Positions 1 through 8,882 are shown, counted from the first letter of the stretch. The stretch: 64,000 nt of DNA from Rhodoferax sp. (GCF_028688795.1 NZ_JAQTXM010000030.1:1-64000); one strand, 5' to 3'. The notes: generated from the letters alone by a model not told the origin. A program made the numbers and translations.

Positions 1-313
1 AAGCCACCACTCATGCGCCAATCCAGAAATTATGTAAAGTTAATCAACCCGTCAAATTCGGCTGTTCACAGTGAATGCGGTCAACAATGAACCCCAACTG
101 TTGATAACTGGGAACTGTGCATAAGGGCACTTTGAAGTCCGCCACGAAAGGCTTTTGATGGGCAATGGATTGGGCAGCCTGTAAGCTGACTGTCGTGGCC
201 GGCTGCAATGGGTCTTTACCGGAAGAAGAAACACAGGCTCCAGTGCTCCATTTTTGTGCCGCCAGCATCACTTTGTGTGACCATTTCTGAGGTGCGACAC
301 TCTCTGAGGGTGC
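1..313. other. No recognisable gene (island interior)
   Basis: This stretch lies just downstream (minus sense) of the frameshifted CxxC gene. The longest open frame is 75 codons on the minus strand (44-271). It lacks a clear ribosome binding site and I recognise no family in it. It is probably decayed mobile-element DNA. Confidence 0.4.
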
Positions 314-945
314 TCAACGACCATCATTCAGCGTGATCACGCCAGGTCTTGAAAGTTGTGCCAGAAATTGCAGGCACCGCACCAACGACGATTGGGCATC
401 CCTCCCGCTGAAACGATCCAGCAGGCTCATTGGCAACGCGGCATGTTCGATTGGCGGCATAAAACGGCCTCTGCCTAAATTCCAGAATGGGGTTGCCACG
501 AATATCTCGCGCCACCAGTGCCGCCACCGTTGCAATTTTCGACGCGCCACCCCCAAGTGCAACTGCAATTCGTTAATCAGAGTGTCCGTAACGCCGGACT
601 GCATGACACTCAGCAAAACCATAATGAACCCAGGATAGACACGTCGCCCGAGAAAGAGCACCGATTCTGGAGTTGTTCGCCGTCTGCATTTGTCGCAACA
701 AAAACTCTGGCGCATTGTCGGGGCCGTCGTCTCCAATTCCACTGACCCACTTCGCGGTTTGCGGGGGTAGCAAGCGCTGTGAAGAACGCCACCACAGAAG
801 CCGCAGCCCGTATCCGTGTCCGACTTGCCAAGTCAGCGTCGATGACTGCAAGAAACTGAAAAAAACTGGGCTCCTCAATGACATTGGCAATCATGGATAA
901 ATCCTGTGAAGTGGTGCTCAACCAGGCAGTGTCACCCATGACCAA
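314..945 (-). pseudogene. Frameshifted CxxC-type protein linked to mobile elements
   Basis: Minus-strand conserved hypothetical broken by at least one frameshift. The N-terminal part (start near 945) contains FFQFLAVIDADLA. The family then continues with a CGFCGG zinc-ribbon-like motif, HSACYPRKPR, FCCDKCRRRTTPESV and LGVARRKLQRWRHWW, but these lie in a different frame that runs to the stop at 314. The switch falls near 810-835. From memory, intact relatives are about 180-200 residues and sit beside transposase or recombinase genes in Burkholderiales; the paired cysteines suggest metal and nucleic-acid binding. The gene is almost certainly dead and agrees with a decayed island. The exact 5' end is uncertain. 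Confidence 0.6.
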
Positions 946-1033
946 TTCATCTTTAACCCGATTTGATCAAGTTGGACGATGGCACCGGGCACTCGTCCCT
1001 CACGTAACTTGATCAAATCAGCGGGTAAGTCCA

Positions 1034-1237
1034 TCACGATAGCTGACTGTACTCACACAAAAAGGTTTTTACAGTACCAGTTACGCCAACCACGATGACT
1101 GTCTGGTTGGTCAATTGCGCCTGCTTCCAGACGAAGCAGGACTTGCGTCCCAAGCGCAAGACTTTCAACGCATGATCGATGCCGGCATGTTTATTGGGGT
1201 GCCCCCTGCGTTTACTCAGATCATCAAGCGCCTGCAT
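1034..1237 (-). CDS. Hypothetical small ORF, possibly a remnant
   Basis: Sixty-seven codons with ATG start between the integrase and the CxxC pseudogene. I do not recognise the family. The stretch VIVVGVTGTVKT looks like a Walker A loop in which the second glycine of GxTGTGKT has become valine, so this may be a fragment of an ATPase. No good ribosome binding site precedes it. The following 90 bases of minus-strand sequence stay open in shifting frames, again suggesting decay. Confidence 0.2.
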   Translation of the reverse strand: MQALDDLSKRRGHPNKHAGIDHALKVLRLGRKSCFVWKQAQLTNQTVIVVGVTGTVKTFLCEYSQLS

Positions 1238-1298
1238 TCACTAGAAATCGATATCAATAAGTTGCAATGACATGCAGTGCAACTTTGGTCGCTGCTCG

Positions 1299-2825
1299 CT
1301 ATAGATATTGATCTTGCCAGTCAGGTTTGCCGGCAAAAATATTTTCAATTTCCAGTCCAAGACGCTCCCATATTTTTCTCTTCGGAAGACGGTACTTGTA
1401 GTGCATGTAGTGCGCCCGCGTTTTGGGTTCGTCGATTTTGTGGTTTTGGCACCTATCGATCATGTTGGTGTCCTCACCCATGGCTTGCAACATAGTAGAG
1501 CCTGTCCGACGAAGATCGTGGGGAGTCCAGTTGCCGTCTTGACCACTATTCAAAACAAGACTGTTATCGTTTCGTCTGCCTTTCAGTGGCTTATTTTGCT
1601 TCTTAAACATGGTTTGACAGTCACCGACGATCTTGGAAACCGTCTTCAAGTCAACGTGATTATTCTTTTTCGTGTTTGGGAAGCAATACGGTGTCACACC
1701 TGTAAGTGCGTGCAACTCCTTAAATTGTTTCAAGCCAAAGGATGAAAGGGCCACAGTCTGGCTCTTTTGGTTGCGTATTGAACCCTTGACATTTTCCTTT
1801 GGGACAGTCCATATTCCATCTTTTAGGTCCACATCCTTCCATTTTGTCATCAACAATTCGCCAATCCGGCACATTGTTGCAAGGCAGATCCAGAGAGCGA
1901 TCTGATTTTCCTTTTTCATCGGCCGCGGCACACCATACTTTTGGCCGGCAGGGGTTTCGTCATAAGTCGTGCCCATTGCTATAAAGACCTCTCTTAGCTG
2001 ACGAATATCGCGTGGATAAAGGATCCTCTCGCGTACTGCATCGGGGTCATAATCATTGGGCAAGATGATGTCAATGTCGATCAGATCCAAGGGATTGCCT
2101 TCGACCAATAATTTTCGATATGGTGGACGCTTTTGCGCCCAATTAAAAAGTTGCGCTAAGTCGTTGTATCTTTGCTCTGTTGATCGACCTACATCGCGGT
2201 CGGCCATCGCACTCAGAACTTCCCGTAAATTTTTTTCCGTAAGATTTTTGACGGGGATATTCTTCAGTTTTGGAAGGACGTCTTTTTCAAATGATCTTTC
2301 GATCTCGGAATTGCCGTCTTTTCTTTTCACTCCGTTTTTTTTCCAATCCGTGTACATGTCAAAAAACGTTTTGTTTTCGTTATCTGCAGTCGCAGCTTGC
2401 GCAATGATTTCTTCTATCTGTGTTTGATTGGTAATTTTTTCGGCATTTTTGTGATCCGTAGGGTTCACCCCGGTTGACAGCAGGGCTTGCGCATCGTCGC
2501 GGCTCTTACGAATATCAGCCAATGATTTTTTAGGCCAGGTGCCGCACTGGAACCAAGTGTTCTTGTTTTTCCACTTAAATGCATATCGGTATCTGATCGA
2601 TACCGCGTTGCTCTTGGCGACCCGGATTTCACCAACAAGGCCATCACCATCCTGGATTTGATCGCCACCCCATTCGGCAGGGATCGCTGCCAGCCTCTTC
2701 GGATCCCACTTTAACCCCGACTTCGAATGCGTCTTTTTGTCCGTTTGGGTCTCAGCTATGGGAGCTACGCTAAGGCTTATTGCTTTGTTTTTGGCGGTCG
2801 GTAACTGGTCTATGGTGCGCTTCAT
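1299..2825 (-). CDS. P4-type tyrosine integrase
   Basis: 508-residue site-specific recombinase of the P4/prophage integrase type. Residues about 35-130 form the N-terminal DNA-binding domain (DGDGLVGEIR and FQCGTWPKKSLADIR match the DUF4102 pattern). A SAM-like core-binding domain follows at about 155-260. The C-terminal catalytic domain shows the arginine in TMCRIGELL, the HxxR box in TPHDLRRTG and the tyrosine nucleophile region in AHYMHYKY. The start is about 185 bases from the tRNA-Pro fragment at 3011-3056, the usual place for such an enzyme, so it probably inserts DNA into tRNA-Pro(GGG). Length and motifs look complete, so it may be active although its cargo is decayed. Confidence 0.93.
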   Translation of the reverse strand: MKRTIDQLPTAKNKAISLSVAPIAETQTDKKTHSKSGLKWDPKRLAAIPAEWGGDQIQDGDGLVGEIRVAKSNAVSIRYRYAFKWKNKNTWFQCGTWPKKSLADIRKSRDDAQALLSTGVNPTDHKNAEKITNQTQIEEIIAQAATADNENKTFFDMYTDWKKNGVKRKDGNSEIERSFEKDVLPKLKNIPVKNLTEKNLREVLSAMADRDVGRSTEQRYNDLAQLFNWAQKRPPYRKLLVEGNPLDLIDIDIILPNDYDPDAVRERILYPRDIRQLREVFIAMGTTYDETPAGQKYGVPRPMKKENQIALWICLATMCRIGELLMTKWKDVDLKDGIWTVPKENVKGSIRNQKSQTVALSSFGLKQFKELHALTGVTPYCFPNTKKNNHVDLKTVSKIVGDCQTMFKKQNKPLKGRRNDNSLVLNSGQDGNWTPHDLRRTGSTMLQAMGEDTNMIDRCQNHKIDEPKTRAHYMHYKYRLPKRKIWERLGLEIENIFAGKPDWQDQYL

Positions 2826-2858
2826 ATTTTCCTGATGGTACAGAAGAAGGGGGAATCC

Positions 2859-2882
2859 AAGGGGTAAACCAAGGGGTAAACC
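2859..2882. repeat. Tandem 12-mer upstream of integrase
   Basis: Two perfect tandem copies of AAGGGGTAAACC (2859-2870 and 2871-2882) lie between the integrase start and the attachment site. Iterated short repeats here are typical of integrase arm-type or excisionase sites. This role is inferred. Confidence 0.6.
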
Positions 2883-3010
2883 AATTTCTGGAAGTCAGTG
2901 TATCGCACTGGACGACAATGGACAACAAAGTATTTTAAGTTGTTGATTTAATTGATAAATGTTTGTCTTGCGTTGTCCAGCGTCGTCCGTCAAAGATCGG
3001 CAATTAATAA

Positions 3011-3056
3011 TATGGGGTGCAAGGGGTCGAAGGTTCGAATCCTTTCACACCGACCA
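3011..3056 (+). other. tRNA-Pro(GGG) 3' fragment, attachment site
   Basis: The 46 bases match the 3' part of a tRNA-Pro: an anticodon loop reading ATGGGGT, a variable region, the T-arm GAAGGTTCGAATCCTTTC, and an acceptor strand CACACCG-A-CCA. The 5' half (acceptor GGTGTG side, D-arm) is absent, because the bases before 3011 do not pair or resemble a tRNA. A 3' tRNA fragment next to an integrase is the classic duplicated core left by integration. The intact tRNA-Pro(GGG) should lie at the far left end of the island, outside this window. Confidence 0.85.
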
Positions 3057-3064
3057 ATAAAATC

Positions 3065-3100
3065 AAGGACTTAGCTTAGAAATGGGCTAAGTCCTTTTTC
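3065..3100 (+). terminator. Terminator of the original tRNA-Pro
   Basis: Perfect 11-bp stem AAGGACTTAGC/GCTAAGTCCTT with a 10-base loop, followed by a T-rich tail. It sits nine bases after the CCA end of the tRNA fragment and was presumably the native terminator of the tRNA gene. Confidence 0.85.
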
Positions 3101-3121
3101 TTTGCTGGCGTTTGGGCTGCA

Positions 3122-3145
3122 ATTTACCCACCCATTTACCCACCC
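3122..3145. repeat. Tandem 12-mer right of the attachment site
   Basis: Two perfect tandem copies of ATTTACCCACCC (3122-3133, 3134-3145). Their complement GGGTGGGTAAAT resembles the GGGGTAAACC tandem at 2859-2882, so the two arrays face each other across the attachment core. Confidence 0.5.
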
Positions 3146-3269
3146 AGCAGTTTTCGCTGTGTTGTTGTTGGAAATTACGCAACACACAACAAAAAACTAA
3201 AACTCTCAATAGAAGATTTTCTGAAACCGACAAAAGCGTGATGGGTAGTGTTGACACTTATCGCTGTAT

Positions 3270-3773
3270 CGGCTGAATGTGATCGCACAACCTCAAATGC
3301 GCCATGAAGGGCAAACGCGTGTTGTTGTTGGGGTGGGTGGCGCCGCGCGGGGTGCGTTGCTGCCGTTTTTGGAGCAGGCGCCTCAGGAGCTGGTGATTGC
3401 CAACCGCACCTTGCAAAAAGCGTTTGACCTAGCCCGCCTGGGCGCGCTACAGGGCAGGGTGCGCAGCCACAGTTATGCCGCGCTGGCCGGTTTGACCTTT
3501 GACCTGGTGTTCAATGCCACCTCGGCCAGCCTGCGGGGCGAGTTCCCGCCGGTGTCCGCTTCGGTGTTTGCCAAATGCAGCCTGGCGTATGAGTTGGCCT
3601 ACGGCAAGGGCTTGACGCCGTTTTTGCGGCTGGCCAAAAACTTAGGTGTGAGCCAATTGGCCGATGGTGTGGGCATGTTGGCTGAGCAGGCTGCCGAGGC
3701 ATTCAAGTGGTGGCGTGGTGTGCGACCGGACACTCGGGCAGTGATGCTGGCGCTAACCGTGCCCTTGGTGTGA
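3270..3773 (+). pseudogene. aroE: Shikimate dehydrogenase (biosynthetic type), truncated and frameshifted
   Basis: This is the C-terminal NADP-binding half of AroE. From about 3335 the frame reads GGAARGALLPFL, ELVIANRT, NATSASL and QLADGVGMLAEQAAEAF, all typical of AroE, ending at 3773. The family lead-in KGKRVLLLG lies at about 3303-3332 in another frame, so there is a frameshift inside the Rossmann glycine loop. The N-terminal shikimate-binding domain (about 120 residues) is missing. The NRT after the second strand is the NADP-preferring signature of biosynthetic AroE, unlike the two paralogs at 9139 and 21365. The gene lies just outside the island attachment site, so the damage may be linked to past insertions. 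Confidence 0.8.
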
Positions 3774-3780
3774 GTTGGGC

Positions 3781-4080
3781 TCAGGCGCTCTTGTCAAGCA
3801 ATGTGCCGGCCATCTTGTCACTCGTCTTGAAAACTGCCAGGTTGGCCAAAAACGAGTTTTTTGCCTGCAACTGTGCCACCACATCAGTTACCAGTGAAGG
3901 CCCTGGGGCAGCGGCGGCGGTCAATGACGCTGACACGCCACCTTCGGACTGGGCGGTTTGAAACACCTCCTGACGCCGAAAGCCAGCGGTGTTCATGTTG
4001 GCTATGTTGTGCGCGGACGAATTCAGTGTTGCTTGAGCCGCATTCATGCCTGAGAGCGCGATAGATGAAATAGACACCAT
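3781..4080 (-). CDS. Lone FlgC-like flagellar rod protein
   Basis: 99 residues from the ATG at 4080. The N-terminus (ISSIALSGMNAAQATLNSSA then NIANMNTAGFRRQ) is the flagellar basal-body rod motif. The C-terminus (LVTDVVAQLQAKNSFLANL) matches the Flg_bbr_C helix that packs in the rod. Real FlgB and FlgC are about 130-140 residues and sit in a flg operon. This gene is short, stands alone next to a rhodanese gene, and no other flagellar gene is in the window. It is probably one of the small orphan rod-like proteins common in Comamonadaceae; its role is not known to me. Confidence 0.75.
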   Translation of the reverse strand: MVSISSIALSGMNAAQATLNSSAHNIANMNTAGFRRQEVFQTAQSEGGVSASLTAAAAPGPSLVTDVVAQLQAKNSFLANLAVFKTSDKMAGTLLDKSA

Positions 4081-4144
4081 AAAAACCGCCTGTTTAGTGT
4101 TGATGTGGGTGCAATTTGAGCACAAAGGCTTACCTGGGTGCGCC

Positions 4145-4582
4145 TCAGGGCTTCACCACTGGCCAGCCTCGGCGCACCCATTCACTCATGCCGCCCTGCA
4201 CAAACTTCACATGCTTGTAGCCCTTTTCGCGCAAAGCAGAGAGCGTGGCGCTGGAGCGGTTCTGGGTGTTGCAGATCAGCAGCACAGGTTTGTCGGTGGC
4301 CGTCGGGATTTCCGCCAACCGGGCACCAATTTGTCGCATGGGCAGCAGTTGCGCGCCTTTTGCCACCCCGGTGGCGTGTTCGTTAGGTTCGCGAATGTCG
4401 ATCAAGGTGGCGCGTCCGGCTTCAAATTCTGTCCGCGCCACATCCAGCGAGACCGAGTCATTGGCGTTTGCGGCTTCGCTGCAAGCCGTCATGCCAAGGC
4501 ATAACACCAGGACGGACAAGTGGCGGCGCGAAAACGTGCAGGCAGGTTGCGCATTTGCATGGGTGGCGTTGGGTGTGGTCAT
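4145..4582 (-). CDS. Rhodanese-domain lipoprotein
   Basis: 145 residues. A signal sequence ends in a lipobox-like LGMTAC near residue 34, so the protein is probably an outer-membrane or periplasmic lipoprotein. A single rhodanese domain follows (LIDIREPNEH, GAQLLPM), with the catalytic cysteine in LLICNTQNRS and the closing WVRRGWPVV. It may transfer sulfur or act on thiols in the periplasm; the substrate cannot be read from sequence. The next gene on the same strand (4620-4961) could form a transcription unit with it. Confidence 0.85.
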   Translation of the reverse strand: MTTPNATHANAQPACTFSRRHLSVLVLCLGMTACSEAANANDSVSLDVARTEFEAGRATLIDIREPNEHATGVAKGAQLLPMRQIGARLAEIPTATDKPVLLICNTQNRSSATLSALREKGYKHVKFVQGGMSEWVRRGWPVVKP

Positions 4583-4619
4583 GGTTTGTGTTTGAAAAAA
4601 GTCAAAGTGGGTCCGGCGA

Positions 4620-4961
4620 TCATTGGCGGACCGGTTCTGTCGTGTTTGAGCGAGCTAGTGCAGCGGCTTTGCGTTTGAACATACCGGTCATGAAGAACGC
4701 GCCAAATGGGATGAACGCTACCAGCATCATGCGCGTGGTTTCCGTCGCGCTGAGCAAGCCCGCCGACCCGGCTCGCACCACCATGGCTACGTAAATCAAA
4801 AACGCCGCACCGTGCACCGGGCCCAGCACGGTGACGAATTCAGGCAGGCCGGCCAGGCGCTTCAACGGCACGGCCAGACACACAAGCAAAAGCAAGGTCG
4901 CACCTTCGGACAAAGATGCCCAGCGCAGCCAGCGCAAGTTCAATAAGCTGTTGTTCATCAA
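4620..4961 (-). CDS. DUF3817 small membrane protein
   Basis: 113 residues with three predicted membrane segments (about 20-35, 45-65 and 80-95). The sequence has the DUF3817 pattern: SEGATLLLLVCLAVPLK, GPVHGAAFLIYV and a C-terminal membrane helix ending in positively charged residues. The function of the family is not established. It precedes the rhodanese lipoprotein on the same strand with a gap of about 37 bases. Confidence 0.82.
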   Translation of the reverse strand: MMNNSLLNLRWLRWASLSEGATLLLLVCLAVPLKRLAGLPEFVTVLGPVHGAAFLIYVAMVVRAGSAGLLSATETTRMMLVAFIPFGAFFMTGMFKRKAAALARSNTTEPVRQ

Positions 4962-5103
4962 AATTCCGGTTTTTGAGCGCAGATCATATAAGCAAAGATA
5001 AATGTGTTGATGGGCGTGAGGCAGCTACCCCGCCAGCGCTGTCGGTCATTGAATGCATACCGTGTGCGCACACGCAGGCAACGCGCAGTTCTATACTTTG
5101 CGG

Positions 5104-5814
5104 ATGAACCAAACCGTACATTTGCCATCCAGAAAAATCCAGAAAACAAAGACGGTCAAGGTCGCTAGCGCCAAGGCACCTGCCACAGTGCCGAGCCGCA
5201 CCAACGACCCCGACCGAACCATGGCGGGTATTCTGGAAGTTGCCACGGTCGAGTTTGCCGAGAAGGGCCTGGACGGCGCGCGTATCGACGAGATTGCGGC
5301 CGCCACCAAGACCAGCAAGCGCATGATTTACTACTACTTCAGCAGCAAAGAGGGTTTGTATCGCGCCGTGCTGGAGGACATGTATGGGCGCATGCGTGCC
5401 ATCGAGTCAGGCTTGCATTTGGCCGATTTGCCGCCAGAGGAAGCACTCCAACGGCTCGTTGGTTTCACCTTTGACCATCACCACAGCAACGAGAACTTCA
5501 TTCGCCTGGTGATGTCAGAGAACATGCAGCGTGGCGCGTACATCGCGCAGAGCAAGAACATTCAGGACCTCAATGTGCCGGCTATTTCGGCCATTTCCGA
5601 GCTCTATGAACGGGGTGTGGCATCCGGCGTATTTCGTGCCGGGCTAGACCCAGTGGACATTCACGCCTCAATATCGGCATTGACGTTTTTTAATGTGTCC
5701 AACCGTCACACCTTTGGTCTCATCTTCAAGCAAGACGCCACAGCTCCCGACACGGCCGCCATGCGACGCAGCAGCGTGATCGACATGGTGCTGCGCTACG
5801 TGCGTGCGCCCTGA
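5104..5814 (+). CDS. TetR-family transcription regulator
   Basis: 236 residues from the ATG at 5104. An upstream in-frame ATG at 5053 would add a non-conserved leader. Residues about 40-90 form the TetR helix-turn-helix (GILEVATVEFAEKGLDG, then TKTSKRMIYYYFSSKEGLY); the all-alpha ligand domain follows. It lies 114 bases upstream of the TRAP transporter operon in the same direction and probably controls it in response to a carboxylic acid substrate such as shikimate or quinate; the ligand is inferred from context. No other nearby target is obvious. Confidence 0.88.
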   Translation: MNQTVHLPSRKIQKTKTVKVASAKAPATVPSRTNDPDRTMAGILEVATVEFAEKGLDGARIDEIAAATKTSKRMIYYYFSSKEGLYRAVLEDMYGRMRAIESGLHLADLPPEEALQRLVGFTFDHHHSNENFIRLVMSENMQRGAYIAQSKNIQDLNVPAISAISELYERGVASGVFRAGLDPVDIHASISALTFFNVSNRHTFGLIFKQDATAPDTAAMRRSSVIDMVLRYVRAP

Positions 5815-5928
5815 TTTCGCCTTCTCCCGCGACGCTGAAAAATATCTTTATAAACCTAGGGTAAACACCGATTTGCAGAAAACTAACCAGTTCGTACATT
5901 ATCTTATCCGAATGATCTGGAGACGAAT

Positions 5929-6504
5929 ATGGTTCAAAAATTAATCACCCGCTACTGCCAGTTGCTGTCGGTGCTCATCGTCATCTGCCTGGTTGCCATG
6001 GTGCTGATGGTGTTTGGCAACGTGGTGATGCGTTATGCCTTCAACTCCGGCATTGCGGTGTCTGAGGAACTCTCCCGCTGGTTGTTTTTGTGGTTGATCT
6101 TTCTGGGGGCCAGCATTGCGGTGCATGAGCAGGGCCACATGGGCAGCGACATGGTGATGGAAAAACTGTCCCCCAAGTGGCAAAAAATGGGTGCTGTCGT
6201 GGCCCAGTTTTTGATGCTTTGGGTGACCTGGCTGCTGTTCACTGGCAGCTTGGCGCAAACCAAGATCAATTGGGACGTAATGGCCCCTGTGACTGAATAC
6301 TCCATGGCTTGGGTGTACAGCACCGGTGTGGTGTTCTCTGTCTCCACCGGGCTCATGCTGCTCAGTGACCTGTGGTACACGCTGCGGGGCGAAATGACCC
6401 CCACGCAGATCCGCAAGGCACACCACGCCGCCGAGCAGGAGCAGTTCGAAATCAATGCACGTGTCGCTGAAGAGCGGCTCAACAAGTCGTCCGCCACTCA
6501 CTGA
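5929..6504 (+). CDS. TRAP transporter small permease (DctQ type)
   Basis: 191 residues with four membrane helices (about 10-35, 50-70, 90-115 and 130-150) and the DctQ hallmark VMRYAFNSGIAVSEELSRW. DctQ partners with DctM (next gene, 13 bases downstream) to form the membrane part of a binding-protein-dependent secondary transporter driven by sodium or proton gradients. It is the first gene of a DctQ-M-P operon that leads into shikimate-dehydrogenase-like and HMG-CoA-lyase-like genes, so a ring carboxylate is the likely cargo. Confidence 0.93.
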   Translation: MVQKLITRYCQLLSVLIVICLVAMVLMVFGNVVMRYAFNSGIAVSEELSRWLFLWLIFLGASIAVHEQGHMGSDMVMEKLSPKWQKMGAVVAQFLMLWVTWLLFTGSLAQTKINWDVMAPVTEYSMAWVYSTGVVFSVSTGLMLLSDLWYTLRGEMTPTQIRKAHHAAEQEQFEINARVAEERLNKSSATH

Positions 6505-6517
6505 CACGGAGCTCACA

Positions 6518-7798
6518 ATGACCATTGCCATTTTCCTAGCTGCCTTGATCGGCGCCATAGCACTCGGTATACCGATTGCGTATTCCCTGCTGCTCTCGGG
6601 TGTTGCCCTGATGGTGCACCTGGGTAACTTTGACTCGCAAATTCTGGCGCAAAACGTGTTGGAAGGCGCCAACAGCTTTCCGCTGCTGGCCGTGCCCTTC
6701 TTCATGCTGGCCGGTGAAATCATGAACGTCGGCGGCTTGTCGCGGCGCATTGTGAACCTGGCCATTGCGCTGGTGGGCCATGTGCGCGGCGGCCTGGGTT
6801 ATGTGGTCATCATTGCCGCCTGCCTGATGGCGTCGCTGTCGGGCTCGGCCGTGGCGGACACCGCCGCGTTGACTGCCCTGTTGTTGCCGATGATGGTGCG
6901 TGCTGGTCACCAAAAAGCCCGCTCGGGTGGTCTGATTGCATCTGCAGGCATCATCGCGCCCATCATTCCACCGTCCATCCCTTTCGTGATCTTTGGTGTC
7001 ACCGCCAACGTGTCGATCGGCAAACTTTTTATGGCAGGCATTGTGCCTGGCCTCATGATGGGCATTGCCTGTGCGATTGCCTGGTGGCTGACGGCGCGAA
7101 CCGAAGCCGTGGTGACCCCACCCAGGGCCACGCGCGCTGACCTGGCGAAGGCATTCAAAGAATCGACCTGGGCCTTGGTGTTGCCGCTGATTGTGTTGGT
7201 CGGTCTGAAATTTGGTGTGTTCACCCCGACCGAAGCTGCAGTGGTGGCAGCTGTGTATGCCTTTTTTGTGGCCACCGTGGTCTACCGTGAACTGAGCCTG
7301 AAGCAGCTGTACGAGGTGTTCTTGGCCTCGTCCAAAATCACCTCCATCATCATGTTCATGGTGGCTGCCGCCGCAGTGAGTGCCTGGCTGATTGCCGTGG
7401 CTGACTTGCCAGGCCAGCTCATTGGCATCCTGGAGCCCTTCATGCAGAGCCCCACCACCTTGCTGTGCATTTTGATGCTGGTGCTGCTGCTGGTCGGCAT
7501 GGTGATGGACCTGACCCCCACCATTTTGATTCTTGCGCCGGTGATGGTACCGGTGGTGATTGCTGCGGGCATTGACCCGGTGTACTTTGGCGTGCTGTTT
7601 GTGCTGGTGGGTGTCATTGGCCTGGTGACGCCGCCGGTGGGCACGGTGCTGAATGTGGTGGCTGGCGTGGGCAAGATGAAGATGGACGAGGTGGCGCGCG
7701 GGGTCATGCCGTTCCTGATCGCCGACCTCATCGTGTTGTTTTTGCTGGTGTTGTTCCCGTCCATTGTGATGGTTCCTTTGGAATTCTTCTACAAGTAA
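6518..7798 (+). CDS. TRAP transporter large permease (DctM type)
   Basis: 426 residues from the ATG at 6518, chosen because it starts the conserved MTIAIFLAALIGAIALG and does not overlap DctQ. About twelve membrane segments. Typical DctM stretches are visible: GRAVLANSFPLLAVPFF-like NSFPLLAVPFFMLAGEIMN, GSAVADTAAL, IIPPSIPFVIFG and LVTPPVGTVLNV. It is the transport channel of the TRAP system with the DctQ and DctP genes on either side. The substrate is inferred from neighbouring ring-carboxylate genes. Confidence 0.95.
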   Translation: MTIAIFLAALIGAIALGIPIAYSLLLSGVALMVHLGNFDSQILAQNVLEGANSFPLLAVPFFMLAGEIMNVGGLSRRIVNLAIALVGHVRGGLGYVVIIAACLMASLSGSAVADTAALTALLLPMMVRAGHQKARSGGLIASAGIIAPIIPPSIPFVIFGVTANVSIGKLFMAGIVPGLMMGIACAIAWWLTARTEAVVTPPRATRADLAKAFKESTWALVLPLIVLVGLKFGVFTPTEAAVVAAVYAFFVATVVYRELSLKQLYEVFLASSKITSIIMFMVAAAAVSAWLIAVADLPGQLIGILEPFMQSPTTLLCILMLVLLLVGMVMDLTPTILILAPVMVPVVIAAGIDPVYFGVLFVLVGVIGLVTPPVGTVLNVVAGVGKMKMDEVARGVMPFLIADLIVLFLLVLFPSIVMVPLEFFYK

Positions 7799-7883
7799 TT
7801 TTTACCAGCTGCTGCGGTGCTGGGTTCGCCGCCGCAACAGCTTTTATAACGGCGGCCCGAATACACCGTCACTGGAGACACGC

Positions 7884-8882
7884 ATGAAACGTCTGTTTAT
7901 CAAATCCGTCCTAGCTGTTGCAGCCGTCGCCGCTGTCGGCATGGCCAGCGCGCAAGAAAAGGTCATCAAATTTGCCAACCAAAACGCCAAAGGCCACCCC
8001 ATCGTGTTGGGCATGGACAGGTTTGCCGAACTGGTGGCTGCCAAGTCGGGCGGCAAGATGGTGGTGAAGGTGTTTGCCGGCGGCACGCTCGGCAGCGACC
8101 AGGCCAATGTGTCTTCTTTGCAAGGTGGCACGCTTGAAATGGCGTCGATGAACTCGGGCATTTTTGCCAGCCTGGCCAAGGAATTCGCCATTTACGACTT
8201 TCCGTTCATGTTCGGCAACTTCAAGGAAGCCGATGCGGTGGTGGACGGCCCGGTCGGTAAGAAACTGCACGGCATGCTGGATGCCAAAGGCATTGTGGGC
8301 TTGGCGTATTACGAGTTGGGCTTTCGCCACATCACCAACAGCAAGCGCCCAATCCTCAAGGTGGAAGACCTCGAAGGCCTGAAGCTGCGTGTGATCCCCA
8401 ACCCGATCAACGTGGACTGGGTGAAAGCAATGGGTGCTAACCCCACGCCACTGCCATTCCCTGAGCTGTACGCCGCCATGGAACAACGCGCCGTGGATGG
8501 TCAGGAAAACCCCTTGCCGACCATCAATTCAGCCAAGATGTACGAAGTGCAGAAAAACCTGGTGCTGACCAACCATCAGTACAACCCGCAGTCGGTGGTC
8601 ATCAGCAAGAAGTTCTGGGACACCCTCAGCGCATCCGAAAAGAAGATCATTCAGGACGCAGCCACCGAGTCGGCCAAGTACGAGCGTGAACAGTCGCGTG
8701 GCCTGGCCGCCAGCATTCTGGACAACCTGAAGAAAAACGGCATGCAAGTCACCGAACTGTCCGCGCCAGAGATGGCCAAGCTGCGTAACAAGATGACCCC
8801 AGTGATCGCCAAATACTCGGTCAACGTCGGTCAGGAAACCGTGAAAGAAGTGCAAGACCAACTGGCGGCAATGCGCAAATAA
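7884..8882 (+). CDS. TRAP solute-binding protein (DctP type)
   Basis: 332 residues. A Sec signal peptide (MKRLFIKSVLAVAAVAAVG) ends near AsnAla-type ASAQ at about residue 23, giving a periplasmic receptor. The DctP fold is shown by FANQNAKGHPIVLGMDRF, LGSDQANVSSLQGG, and the substrate carboxylate arginine in GLKLRVIPNP, followed by the AMEQRAVDGQENP motif. It delivers the solute to DctQM. An 85-base gap separates it from dctM. Confidence 0.94.
   Translation: MKRLFIKSVLAVAAVAAVGMASAQEKVIKFANQNAKGHPIVLGMDRFAELVAAKSGGKMVVKVFAGGTLGSDQANVSSLQGGTLEMASMNSGIFASLAKEFAIYDFPFMFGNFKEADAVVDGPVGKKLHGMLDAKGIVGLAYYELGFRHITNSKRPILKVEDLEGLKLRVIPNPINVDWVKAMGANPTPLPFPELYAAMEQRAVDGQENPLPTINSAKMYEVQKNLVLTNHQYNPQSVVISKKFWDTLSASEKKIIQDAATESAKYEREQSRGLAASILDNLKKNGMQVTELSAPEMAKLRNKMTPVIAKYSVNVGQETVKEVQDQLAAMRK

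Noticed and set aside
5878..5916. CCAGTTCGTACATTATC with CGAATGATCTGG as a TetR operator
   Set aside because: The symmetry is partial (CCAG/CTGG and TTCG/CGAA with unequal spacing), too weak to list as a site.
5941..6765. Long minus-strand open frames opposite the TRAP genes
   Set aside because: They are shadows of the TRAP coding regions in a high-GC genome and have no start signals or family motifs.
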